Source: Natranaeroarchaeum sulfidigenes (GTDB taxonomy: Archaea > Halobacteriota > Halobacteria > Halobacteriales > Natronoarchaeaceae). From it: 64,000 nucleotides of DNA. Shown here piece by piece: positions 9,238 to 16,265 of this stretch; the first letter of the stretch is position 1; each line of letters opens with the position of its first letter. The position numbers and the translations under genes are program-made. The notes beneath the pieces were generated by a model that did not search any database, was not told the DNA's origin, and saw nothing but the letters and a program-made list of their open reading frames with translations. The DNA is taken from contig NZ_CP064786.1 in NCBI RefSeq assembly GCF_017094485.1, positions 62,001 through 126,000 of the forward strand, given 5' to 3'.

Positions 9238-9634
9238 TACGTCCGTTCTCGTCGATATCGACCGTGGCGATGTCGCCGACCGTGTCGAACGGCTCGACGA
9301 CGAAGGACGGCATGCGATCAGCAGCGTTAGCGTCACCGAACTGCGCCTTGGACTCAACAATCGATTCGGTGACCACGAGCCGCCATCCGACGTCGTTACT
9401 GGCCTCGAACGGTTGATCGCACGGTTCGAGATCATCGACGTGAGTCGTCCGATCGCGGTTGCTGCCGCGGATATCGTTACCGAACTCGAACGCAAGGGGA
9501 AACCACTTCACGATCTGCACGATGTCTATATTGCTGCCACCGCCCAGACACAGCAACTGTCGGTCGTAACCGCTAACGTCGATCACTTCGACCGTATCGA
9601 TGACGTCGATGTTGTTGACTGGGAACGGTTCTGA
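9224..9634 (+). CDS. vapC: VapC-type PIN-domain toxin (RNase)
   Basis: 136 residues with the PIN-domain acidic set: Asp5 (MKLCDTSVLV), Glu39 (SVTELRLGL), Asp100 (DLHDVYIAA) and Asp120 (VTANVDHF). All catalytic positions appear intact, so it is probably an active Mg2+-dependent ribonuclease inhibited by the upstream VapB. VapC toxins commonly cleave initiator tRNA or rRNA, but the target here is unknown. The module sits between uvrB and a small membrane protein gene. Confidence 0.93.
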   Translation: MKLCDTSVLVDIDRGDVADRVERLDDEGRHAISSVSVTELRLGLNNRFGDHEPPSDVVTGLERLIARFEIIDVSRPIAVAAADIVTELERKGKPLHDLHDVYIAATAQTQQLSVVTANVDHFDRIDDVDVVDWERF

Positions 9635-9652
9635 CACCGGTTGATCGTTCCT

Positions 9653-9847
9653 TCACCTTCCGTAGTAGAGATACGAGAACAGCACGAACGCGACCGCTCC
9701 GCCTGCGACACCGCCGACATAGCCGAACGGGAGGTCCAGTGACTCGAACAGTATCCAGCCGCCGCCAAACCCGACGAGGATGACGAACGCGATCAGTAAC
9801 CCGAACTTCCACTGGCCGAAGGTGTCCGTGTTCTGTGAGCTAGCCAT
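9653..9847 (-). CDS. Small two-helix membrane protein (64 aa)
   Basis: ATG at 9847. The 64-residue product has a short polar N-terminus (MASSQNTDTFGQWK) followed by two hydrophobic segments (FGLLIAFVILVGFGGGWILF and VGGVAGGAVAFVLFSYLYY) separated by ESLDLPFGY. This is a small integral membrane protein without a recognised family. The open frame continues upstream to 10303, but that part is the shadow of the rightward membrane protein. Tail-to-tail with vapC. Confidence 0.75.
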   Translation of the reverse strand: MASSQNTDTFGQWKFGLLIAFVILVGFGGGWILFESLDLPFGYVGGVAGGAVAFVLFSYLYYGR

Positions 9848-9922
9848 ACTAGTCCGTGATGGACGCCGCGGAAAAGCCTTGTTCCGCCACTGTTTTACTC
9901 CCGCTCGCCGTCCCCTCGATCG

Positions 9923-10300
9923 ATGAGTACCCCGTTGTCGAACGTCTCCGAGAGTCGGGCCGCGATGGGTCTCGGCGCGCTCCTCGTTCTTGCCGGATCG
10001 GCGCTGCCGTGGTGGGTGACGCCGGTGGAGTCGAGTACTGGACTGGCAGGCGACGGCGTCTTCACCATGCTCTTTGGCGCGGTCGTCCTCGGTATCCTCG
10101 TCTTTCAGGAGCAAAACGAGCGGACGGGAATCGTCGTCGCTGGCTTCGGCGCGCTGACTGCGGTCGTCGCCGGGTGGTTCTGGTACGGGACGGCCACGGA
10201 TCCGGCTGTTGCGGCCGGTTCCGGCGTCTACCTGACGCTGCTCGGCGCGGGGACGCTGCTCGCTGGCGGATGGATGGGCTATCGCGGGACGCAGGACTGA
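9923..10300 (+). CDS. Four-helix membrane protein, unknown function
   Basis: 125 residues with about four hydrophobic segments: MGLGALLVLAGSALPWW, VFTMLFGAVVLGILVF, GIVVAGFGALTAVVAGWFWYG and VYLTLLGAGTLLAGGWMGY. The SALPWW motif after TM1 is reminiscent of small haloarchaeal and actinobacterial membrane proteins of unknown role. Divergent from the 64-residue membrane protein. Confidence 0.8.
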   Translation: MSTPLSNVSESRAAMGLGALLVLAGSALPWWVTPVESSTGLAGDGVFTMLFGAVVLGILVFQEQNERTGIVVAGFGALTAVVAGWFWYGTATDPAVAAGSGVYLTLLGAGTLLAGGWMGYRGTQD

Positions 10301-10350
10301 CACACACTTTTGGGAGAACGGCTTTGTTCCTCCTCGATGAACACTCGGGC

Positions 10351-10614
10351 ATGACGAACGAACTCGCAGACGCGAGCGAGGCGCTTCGAGCGGCGAGCGA
10401 ACTCGCCGACCAGCATCGTGACCGACTGTACGAGCGGTCGAACGCGCTCGCCGAACTGGCTGCCGGTGACGCGCAGGTCGATCACGGGCGGCTGGCCCGC
10501 GAGACGACCAAACTCCACGAGATCGAAGGCGACCTCGCCGACGAGTCTGCTGAACTCGTCGAACAGGCGCGTGAGTTGATCGCGGCGTATCGGGAGGATC
10601 TGGAGGGCGTCTAG
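10351..10614 (+). CDS. Small helical haloarchaeal protein (87 aa)
   Basis: ATG at 10351. The 87-residue product is almost entirely amphipathic helix (NELADASEALRAASELADQHRDRLYERSNALAELAAGDAQVDHGRLARETTKLHEIEGDLADESAELVEQARELIAAYREDLEG) and would form a helical hairpin or coiled-coil dimer. The in-frame extension to 9856 overlaps the membrane protein and is not real. It overlaps the convergent gene by 4 bp. Function unknown. Confidence 0.75.
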   Translation: MTNELADASEALRAASELADQHRDRLYERSNALAELAAGDAQVDHGRLARETTKLHEIEGDLADESAELVEQARELIAAYREDLEGV

Positions 10615-11252
10615 CTCGGCAGCTGATCCGCCAGCAGTTCGTAGGTTTCGGTCGGCATCGCCACGCCGGGTGGCCCGGTGGCTTCCTCGGCGAACTGCAG
10701 GCGCAGGTACGTTACCGAGCCGAGTGGCACCGGCTGAACGGACTCGACCGCGGTCAGATCGATTTTCCGACCCTCGAAGGTAATCCTGTCAGCTTCGGGA
10801 TCGTACTCGCCGTCGCCTTCCAGCAGCGCCCGGGCGGGGAAGACGATCGCCGCGAGAACGAGCACGACCCCCGCCACCGCACCGTTAATCGTGAGCGTCG
10901 TCGCACCGATGAAGTACGCGAGCAGGAGCTGGATGGCGACGACGTCGGCGACCAGCAGGCCGTCTCGTCGGTTCCAGTCTCGACCTGACCTGTCGGTCGC
11001 GCTGGCACCGAGACGGCTCCGGTTGACGATCGGCAGGAGGACGTGCAGGGCGAGCGCGACGCTCACCAGCGCGACGACGCCGTAGAGGGTTGCCGACAGC
11101 AGGCTAGCAAAGGGTGTCGCCACGAACGGGTAGACGAGCACGACCGCGAGCAGTGAGCCGCCGATATACGCCACGACGCCTGCGGTGAACCACCGCAACA
11201 GCGGCGTCTCCGTCAGAACCGACCACTCGACGGTATCGGCATCCTCTGGCAT
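10611..11252 (-). CDS. Membrane protein with C-terminal PH-like domain, unknown function
   Basis: 213 residues. Hydrophobic segments at about 20-45, 50-75, 100-120 and 122-145 suggest four TM helices. The C-terminal ~65 residues (DRITFEGRKIDLTAVESVQPVPLGSVTYLRLQF...PTETYELLADQLPS) are soluble and resemble the bacterial PH-like domain placed after TM helices in many small membrane proteins. No catalytic motif. Convergent with the 87-residue gene (4 bp overlap). Confidence 0.8.
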   Translation of the reverse strand: MPEDADTVEWSVLTETPLLRWFTAGVVAYIGGSLLAVVLVYPFVATPFASLLSATLYGVVALVSVALALHVLLPIVNRSRLGASATDRSGRDWNRRDGLLVADVVAIQLLLAYFIGATTLTINGAVAGVVLVLAAIVFPARALLEGDGEYDPEADRITFEGRKIDLTAVESVQPVPLGSVTYLRLQFAEEATGPPGVAMPTETYELLADQLPS

Positions 11253-11292
11253 CGACTCGTGATTTCCGGCGCGCCGACGAAAAGCTGACTAT

Positions 11293-11916
11293 TCAACAGA
11301 CCGGCTTCGGGTTCACGCCCATCGCTTCGAGCCGGTCGGTGTACTCGTCGTAGGCTGCCTGAATCACGGTGCTGGCGGCGTCTTCGGCGGCCTGCCAGTC
11401 ACCGTCGTCCGCACAGACCTCATCGAGCAGGTCCAGGAGGCGCTCCTCGCGCTCGTCCAGCACGTCGCCGTAGCCGCGGAACGTCGAGGCTGTCGTCGGG
11501 TCAGCCTCGCCGACAAAGAAGCCGGTGCGCTGTTCGGTGAGCTTGCCCGCGACGAGCGCCGCGCCGACGAGTCCGCCGAGCCGCTCGACCGTCGAGTCGG
11601 CCTCCCGGAGCTGTTCCTGTGCTGGCGGGACCGCTCCCGGATCGTGGTCGTCCAGTTTGTCGAGCAGGTCCTCGTAGTGGCTCGCCTCCTCGCTCGCGAA
11701 CTCGTCGTACGCCGCGGCGGCCGCGGCGTTGCTCTCCTGGGGTACCCACCCGGCGACCGTCTCGCTTGCGGCGTGGAGCCGGTCGGCCGCGCTGGTCAGA
11801 ACTGCCGTTTCGGTCATCTCGCCGTCGGTGTTGGCGTACAGGGCCTTGGAGGAGCCGAGCCGCGAGAGCGCCGTCTCGTTCGCGCTCCGGACGCGTTCGT
11901 CGAAGTCGTCGGTCAT
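11293..11916 (-). CDS. Ferritin-like (rubrerythrin-type) helical protein
   Basis: 207 residues, start at ATG 11916. All-helical pattern with repeated E/H pairs (FASEEASHYEDLLDKLDDH; SAADRLHAASETVAGWV) suggests a ferritin/rubrerythrin-like four-helix bundle. The N-terminus (NETALSRLGSSKALYANTDGEMTETAVL) matches a haloarchaeal family that I recall being labelled 'transcription antitermination protein', a label I think is unfounded. Metal ligands cannot be confirmed without a structure-based alignment. The much longer open frame reaching 12885 is a shadow of VanZ and sulfurtransferase genes. Confidence 0.75.
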   Translation of the reverse strand: MTDDFDERVRSANETALSRLGSSKALYANTDGEMTETAVLTSAADRLHAASETVAGWVPQESNAAAAAAYDEFASEEASHYEDLLDKLDDHDPGAVPPAQEQLREADSTVERLGGLVGAALVAGKLTEQRTGFFVGEADPTTASTFRGYGDVLDEREERLLDLLDEVCADDGDWQAAEDAASTVIQAAYDEYTDRLEAMGVNPKPVC

Positions 11917-12041
11917 GCTTGCCCGTACGGCGTTCGGTCGCTTGTAACCACCGACTGCGTCGTCGTGCGGCGGCAGCCTTCCGTCTCCGATGGTACATTG
12001 TAACTTTGTATACAACGTGTCACAACATGGACGGTCGCACC

Positions 12042-12455
12042 TCAGTCGGCCCCCTCGAATGCCTCCGTACCGACAAAGTCGATCCGTCCCTCGAACCGGT
12101 ACCAGCCACAGGCGAGCGCAGCACCCACGGCGTTGGCGACCATGTCGAGAACGTCGTAGCGCCGGTAGGGGACGAACGCCTGTGCTATCTCGATGCCGAC
12201 CCCGTACAGCGTCGCGAGGCCGAAGACGAGCATGGCTTTCGTCCGTACAGACAGGCCGGCCTCCACCAGCGCGTACGCCAGCAGGAGTCCAAAGCCCAGA
12301 TACGTCGCCGCGTGCCAGAGCTTGTCGAAGCCAATCGTCCCTGTCTCCGGTGTGTCGGGCGGGACGACGAGCAGGGAGGCGGCCGCGATCGCTGCGGCGG
12401 CGACTACAACGGCGCTCCAGCGAAGCCAGCGCGGGACGAGCGGGAGTCGAACCAT
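12042..12455 (-). CDS. VanZ-family membrane protein
   Basis: 137 residues with four TM segments and the VanZ pattern: FDKLWHAATYLGFGLLLAYAL (conserved K..H...Y..l) followed by the VGIEIAQAFVPYRRYDVLDMVANAVGAALACGWY signature (E..Q.f.p.R..d..D...N..G). VanZ-like proteins are widespread integral membrane proteins, one of which confers low-level teicoplanin resistance in bacteria; the archaeal role is unknown. A TATA-like TTTTTATT about 28 bp upstream suggests an independent leaderless transcript. Confidence 0.88.
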   Translation of the reverse strand: MVRLPLVPRWLRWSAVVVAAAAIAAASLLVVPPDTPETGTIGFDKLWHAATYLGFGLLLAYALVEAGLSVRTKAMLVFGLATLYGVGIEIAQAFVPYRRYDVLDMVANAVGAALACGWYRFEGRIDFVGTEAFEGAD

Positions 12456-12556
12456 CGGCTATGCGGTGGCTGTACTCCAATAAAAACGTGTAGATGTGCT
12501 TCACGGCTCGCAACCGCGCTCGCCGCTTCACTACGAGGTCGACTCCCTCGCTACGC

Positions 12557-13426
12557 TCAGTCGTCGCCCTCGCCCTTCTCGATCGGCGCACCAACCAGAT
12601 TACCCCATTCCGTCCAGGAGCCGTCGTAGTTGACGGTGTCCTCGTAGCCGAGCAGTTCGTGGAGCGCGAACCACGCAACTGACGAACGCTCGCCGATCCT
12701 GCAGTACGCGACGGTCGTCGAGTCGCCCTCGATGCCGTAGTCTGCGTAGAGTTCCTGCAGTTCGTCGAAGTCCTTGAACGTCCCGTCGTCGTTGGTGACG
12801 GCCGCCCAGGAGATGTTCTCCGCGCCGGGGATGTGGCCGCCGCGCTGGGCGGTCTCCTGCAATCCCGGGGGTGCGAGGATCTCACCGGAGTACTCCTCGG
12901 GCGAGCGGACGTCTACGAGGGGCAGGCCCCGATCGATCGCGTTCTCGACGTCGTCGCGGTATGCGCGGATGCTCTCGCGCGGGCCGGACGCGTTGTAGTC
13001 GACGGCGGAGAACTCGGGAACCTCGTCGGTCGTCGGATAGTCGTTCCCGATCCAGTACTCGCGGCCGCCATCGAGCAGGCGGACGTCGCCGTGGCCGTAG
13101 TACTTGAACTGCCAGTAGGTGTAGGCGGCGAACCAGTTGGCGTTGTCGCCGTAGAGGACGACCGTCGAGTCCTCGGTGATACCGTGGCTGCCCAGCAGCT
13201 CCTCGAAGTCCTCCTTGGTCAGGATGTCACGGGTCGTCTGGTCCTGCAGCTGGCTCTCCCAGTTGAACCCGATCGCGCCGGGCGCGTGGGACTCCTCGTA
13301 GGCTTCGGTGTCGACGTCGACCTCCACCAGTCGATACGCGGGATCGTCGCTCTCGAACTCGTCGAGATGCTCTTCGACCCAGTCGGCCGAGACCAGTACG
13401 TCGTTTGCATACTCAGTGTCCGTCAT
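12557..13426 (-). CDS. Thiosulfate/3-mercaptopyruvate-type sulfurtransferase (two rhodanese domains)
   Basis: 289 residues with two rhodanese domains. The N-terminal domain contains VEVDVDTEAYEESHAPGAIGFNW and an inactive loop (LYGDNANWFA, no Cys). The C-terminal domain contains PLVDVRSPEEYSG...GHIPGAENISW and the active-site loop CRIGERS with catalytic Cys in AYCRIGERSS. It transfers sulfane sulfur to cyanide or other thiophilic acceptors. A TATA box (CTTTAA, ~28 bp upstream) implies leaderless transcription. A second rhodanese gene lies on the other side of the tnpB element in the opposite orientation. Confidence 0.93.
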   Translation of the reverse strand: MTDTEYANDVLVSADWVEEHLDEFESDDPAYRLVEVDVDTEAYEESHAPGAIGFNWESQLQDQTTRDILTKEDFEELLGSHGITEDSTVVLYGDNANWFAAYTYWQFKYYGHGDVRLLDGGREYWIGNDYPTTDEVPEFSAVDYNASGPRESIRAYRDDVENAIDRGLPLVDVRSPEEYSGEILAPPGLQETAQRGGHIPGAENISWAAVTNDDGTFKDFDELQELYADYGIEGDSTTVAYCRIGERSSVAWFALHELLGYEDTVNYDGSWTEWGNLVGAPIEKGEGDD

Positions 13427-13634
13427 ACACCAATTCGTACGATAGGCAGGGTTAAAGGCGCTCTACCCCCGGCAGCAACCGCCCCTCGTGGCTTGTTCGG
13501 GCAACGATTGCCGTCACCTCGGAGCCAGTACGCTCGTGTACGATGTGCCGGACCCGATACCCGTCATACGATGGGTATGGATGACTCCAACACCGGCAGT
13601 ACTGTCCGCAGCCGCCGAGTGACAGATAGACAGC
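13427..13634. other. Intergenic region left of the tnpB element
   Basis: Holds the promoter of the leftward sulfurtransferase (TTAAAGG complement at about 13451-13457) and an inverted repeat ATACCC (13557-13562) / GGGTAT (13573-13578). No ORF with haloarchaeal coding character was found. It may contain the rest of the element's left end. Confidence 0.4.
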
Positions 13635-13662
13635 GGACGCCCGCGTCTTCAGGCGCGGGTCC
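13635..13662 (+). repeat. Left-end hairpin of the IS1341-type element
   Basis: Stem CCCGCG (13640-13645) pairs with CGCGGG (13654-13659) around an 8-nt loop, extended by GGA/TCC pairs after a 2-nt bulge. The 3' side repeats TTCAGGCGCGGG found in the right-end hairpin. Confidence 0.6.
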
Positions 13663-13692
13663 GAACGATAGGTATAGCGAAACGACGACCGG

Positions 13693-13836
13693 CTACAGTT
13701 CGCCGGGAGTCTCCTCTCGAACGCGCTTTTCGCCTTCGAGAAGCAACCCCTTCCACGTCAGACCGCGGTGTTGCTTCAGCTCTTTCAGCCGTTCATACTG
13801 GTCGTCGTCATCGAACTCAATCCGAATCTCAACCAT
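13693..13836 (-). CDS. Small ribbon-helix-helix-like protein divergent from tnpB (47 aa)
   Basis: Reading the minus strand from ATG 13836 to TAG at 13693 gives 47 residues: a short beta strand (VEIRIEF), a first helix (DDQYERLKELKQHRG) and a second helix (TWKGLLLEGEKRVREE). The order strand-helix-helix, with a Thr/Trp-Lys N-cap at helix 2, fits the CopG/Arc ribbon-helix-helix fold that binds DNA as a dimer. Codon use matches neighbouring genes. It lies inside the tnpB element and its promoter is shared with tnpB (14-bp palindrome 13854-13867). I infer a regulator or accessory factor of the element; no experimental function is known to me. Confidence 0.75.
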   Translation of the reverse strand: MVEIRIEFDDDDQYERLKELKQHRGLTWKGLLLEGEKRVREETPGEL

Positions 13837-13853
13837 ATAATATCACATGCACC

Positions 13854-13867
13854 ACACATTTATGTGT
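13854..13867. promoter_or_regulatory. Palindromic bidirectional promoter/operator between the RHH-like gene and tnpB
   Basis: ACACAT-TT-ATGTGT is a perfect 14-bp palindrome. Its centre is about 26 bp from the minus-strand ATG (13836) and about 29 bp from the tnpB ATG (13890), so the same AT-rich core can act as TATA box in both directions. A dimeric RHH protein bound here would block both genes (inference). Confidence 0.6.
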
Positions 13868-13889
13868 ATTGCGGTCATAAGAGTAGTTC

Positions 13890-15203
13890 ATGAAGCGGAC
13901 CAATCAGTTCGTCGTTCGCCCGCGATCCGAACAGGATCGGGAGCTACTACACGAACTGTTGGACGCTTCTGCCAGTCTTTGGAACGAACTCACCTACGAG
14001 CGCCGCCAGCAGTTCTTCGACGGCGAGAGCGTGTGGGACACCGAGGACTACCGCAAGAAGTACGTCGGCGTTCTCGGCAGTGCCACGGCACAACAGCTCA
14101 TTCGGAAGAACAAGAGCGCGTGGCAGTCGTTCTTCGCGCTCAAAGAGGAGGGCGAGGAGTGTTCCCCACCCGGCTACTGGGGGAACGAGGACGACGGCCG
14201 CGAGCTGCGGACCTACATCCGAAACGACCAGTACACGCTCGAAACCGGCAACCGGAGCCGACTCGAAATCCCGGTCGGACAAGACCTGAAAGACGAGTAC
14301 GGGCTTGGATACTACGAACGTCTGCGCCTCGAAGTTGCTGGCGAGCCAAAGTGGAATGGCGATCAGGGCCGGTTGGAACTGTGCTACGACGAGCGTTCGG
14401 ACCAATTCAGGGCCTTTCAGCCTGTTACGGTAGACAATTCTCGACAGGATTCACCACTGGCCAACGAAACGGCCGCTCTGGACATTGGAGCGAACAACAT
14501 CGTCGCCTGTACGACCACCACCGGCACGCAACTGCTGTACGAGGGCCGCGACCTGTTCGAGCAGTTCCGCGAGACGACGCACCGGATCGCCGAACTCCAG
14601 TCGAAACTCGACAACCAGCGACGGACGAGCAAGCGAATCGACCGGCTGTACCGACGCCGGACACGTCGCCGCGATCACGCACAAAACGCGCTTGCTCGCG
14701 ATCTGATCGAGCGTCTGTACGACGAGGGGGTCGCAACGGTGTATGTCGGCAACCTCACCGACGTTCTCGAAACGCATTGGTCGGTGCGGACAAACGAGAA
14801 GATCCACAACTTCTGGGCGTTCCGGAGGTTCATCGATCGACTCGCGTGTACAGCCGAGGAGTACGGGATCAGCGTCGAGGTTCGGTCGGAGGCGTGGACC
14901 AGTCAGACGTGTCCGAACTGCGGATCGACAGAGGACACGACGCGATACCAAGACACGGTAACGTGTACCTGCGGGTACGAAGGACACGCGGACCTCACGG
15001 CAAGCGAGACGTTCCTGAGACGTCATCAGAACTCGCTGAGTTCTGATTGGCGAACGAACGACGTGTCTCGTCAACGGCACGAAGCGGTAGCACGGCCGAT
15101 GGCACGGCCCGTGTGCCTCAAGTGGGACGACCATTCATGGTCGGAGCAATCACACTCTCACCGTCCCAACGAGGAGCACACAAACCGGAGTATCCACGGC
15201 TAG
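13890..15203 (+). CDS. tnpB: TnpB (IS1341/OrfB family), RuvC-II glutamate apparently missing
   Basis: 437 residues. The N-terminal OrfB helix-turn-helix/wedge region is followed by a split RuvC domain: RuvC-I Asp198 (ALDIGANN), an Arg-rich bridge-like helix (~245-262), RuvC-II and RuvC-III Asp368 (GHADLTAS), with a zinc finger in between (Cys341, Cys344, Cys359, Cys361). TnpB proteins are RNA-guided DNA nucleases using an omega RNA from the element's 3' end. At RuvC-II, where active family members have E-D-L, this protein reads YVGNLTD (Gly287-Asn288). The catalytic triad therefore looks incomplete, so the protein could be nuclease-dead or use another residue. The C-terminal ~60 residues after the RuvC-III motif look degraded or poorly conserved. 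Confidence 0.93.
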   Translation: MKRTNQFVVRPRSEQDRELLHELLDASASLWNELTYERRQQFFDGESVWDTEDYRKKYVGVLGSATAQQLIRKNKSAWQSFFALKEEGEECSPPGYWGNEDDGRELRTYIRNDQYTLETGNRSRLEIPVGQDLKDEYGLGYYERLRLEVAGEPKWNGDQGRLELCYDERSDQFRAFQPVTVDNSRQDSPLANETAALDIGANNIVACTTTTGTQLLYEGRDLFEQFRETTHRIAELQSKLDNQRRTSKRIDRLYRRRTRRRDHAQNALARDLIERLYDEGVATVYVGNLTDVLETHWSVRTNEKIHNFWAFRRFIDRLACTAEEYGISVEVRSEAWTSQTCPNCGSTEDTTRYQDTVTCTCGYEGHADLTASETFLRRHQNSLSSDWRTNDVSRQRHEAVARPMARPVCLKWDDHSWSEQSHSHRPNEEHTNRSIHG

Positions 15204-15293
15204 GAGAAAGTCGCTCGTGTGGGGGTGTTTCGGCATGAGCCGAGATTCCCAGCGCGAGGATTCCCGCGCCCTTCAGGCGCGGGAGGATGTCAA
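15204..15293 (+). ncRNA. Candidate omega-RNA scaffold at tnpB 3' end
   Basis: The ~90 bp between the tnpB stop and the right end of the element correspond to the position of omega RNA scaffolds in IS605-type elements. It ends in a strong hairpin (15263-15283, 8-bp stem) and AGGATGTCAA. Any guide would be the flanking sequence immediately after ~15293. The assignment rests on position and structure only. Confidence 0.4.
15263..15283 (+). repeat. Right-end hairpin of the IS1341-type element
   Basis: CCCGCGCC (15263-15270) pairs perfectly with GGCGCGGG (15276-15283) around a CTTCA loop. It shares TTCAGGCGCGGG with the left-end hairpin. Confidence 0.7.
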
Positions 15294-15348
15294 GGTTACG
15301 GCTGGCGGTTTCCACGAGTTAATACCGCCCGCTTCCGTATCGACGATC

Positions 15349-16122
15349 ATGATCCAATTCGTTTCGACGGAGTGGCTTGCCGACCGGCGCAACGATGTGC
15401 GGGTCGTCGACGTCCGGGACGACTGGGAGTACTCCGGTATCGGCCACATCCCCGGTGCGGTCTCGATCCCCTTCGATCGCTTCCGCGCCGAGGACGGCGA
15501 CGAGGGGATGCTTCCGGGTCCGGATGTCTTCGCTGACCTGCTTTCGGAAGCGGGAATCGAACCGGGCGACCCACTCGTCGCGTACGACGACACCCATGGC
15601 GTCTTCGCGGCCCGCTTTCTCGTCACCGCGCTGTGTTACGGCCACGAACCGCTCTACCTGCTCGACGGCGATTACAGCGCGTGGAACCGCGAGCACGAGA
15701 CGACGACCGACGCTGCGGCCATCGAACCGACCGCCTACGAGATCACGATGCCCGAGACGACGCCGCTGGTCGACTACGACACGGTCGAGACCGCCATCGA
15801 CGACCCGGACGCCGTGCTGGTCGATACCCGGAACGAGAGTGAGTTCGACGAGGGCCATCTCCCGGGTGCCGTCCTGCTCAACTGGAAGGATCTCGTGGAC
15901 GACGAGAGCCGGGGGTTGCGTCCCGAAGCCGAGCTACGGGAGGTCCTCGACGACCACGGCATCACTCCGGATCGACGGATCGTGCTCTACTGCAACACCG
16001 CACGGCGGATCAGTCACACCTACGCCGTCCTCACACATCTCGGCTACGAGGACGTCGACTTCTACGAGGGAAGTCTCACCGAGTGGACTGCCGCGGGCGG
16101 GCCAATCGAAACGACCGATTGA
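15349..16122 (+). CDS. Two-domain rhodanese sulfurtransferase
   Basis: 257 residues from ATG 15349; a TTAATA box centred near 15322 gives leaderless spacing and lies just outside the right end of the mobile element. The N-terminal rhodanese domain (VRVVDVRDDWEYSGIGHIPGAVSIPF) has an inactive loop (AYDDTHGVFA). The C-terminal domain (AVLVDTRNESEFDEGHLPGAVLLNW) has the catalytic loop CNTARR with Cys in VLYCNTARRISH. It transfers sulfur in thiosulfate or thiol metabolism. Shorter than the 289-residue paralogue at 12557 and with a different active-site loop (CNTARR versus CRIGER), suggesting different substrate preference. Longer in-frame starts upstream fall inside the element. Confidence 0.92.
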   Translation: MIQFVSTEWLADRRNDVRVVDVRDDWEYSGIGHIPGAVSIPFDRFRAEDGDEGMLPGPDVFADLLSEAGIEPGDPLVAYDDTHGVFAARFLVTALCYGHEPLYLLDGDYSAWNREHETTTDAAAIEPTAYEITMPETTPLVDYDTVETAIDDPDAVLVDTRNESEFDEGHLPGAVLLNWKDLVDDESRGLRPEAELREVLDDHGITPDRRIVLYCNTARRISHTYAVLTHLGYEDVDFYEGSLTEWTAAGGPIETTD

Positions 16123-16265
16123 GAACGCTGTGTACGGTCCAATCGTGCCGCTGTCTATTGCATCTCCAGTTGAAATGAAGGGGTTCAGGCAGCGCTATCG
16201 GATAACTGCGGATTTCCTAGTCGTTGGACATCGAATATAATTGCTTTGGTTTCACTCTTCGCCTG

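Larger units (their letters stand above)
13635..15293 (+). mobile_element. IS1341-type (IS200/IS605 superfamily) element with tnpB only
   Basis: Contains a tnpB gene and a divergent 47-codon gene, without a TnpA Y1 transposase, so it is non-autonomous for transposition. Boundaries are inferred from structured ends: a left hairpin at 13635-13662 (stem CCCGCG/CGCGGG) and a right hairpin at 15263-15283 (stem CCCGCGCC/GGCGCGGG) followed by AGGATGTCAA, the right-end tail I associate with haloarchaeal elements of this group. Both hairpins share TTCAGGCGCGGG. No terminal inverted repeats or target duplications are expected in this superfamily. The exact left boundary is uncertain by tens of bases. 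Confidence 0.7.

Noticed and set aside
9653-10303. 216-codon minus-strand frame
   Set aside because: Only the last 64 codons from ATG 9847 look real; the rest is antisense to the 9923-10300 membrane protein.
11293-12885. Single 530-codon minus-strand frame
   Set aside because: Only the 3' part (11293-11916) is a plausible gene; the upstream part overlaps VanZ and sulfurtransferase genes in other frames.
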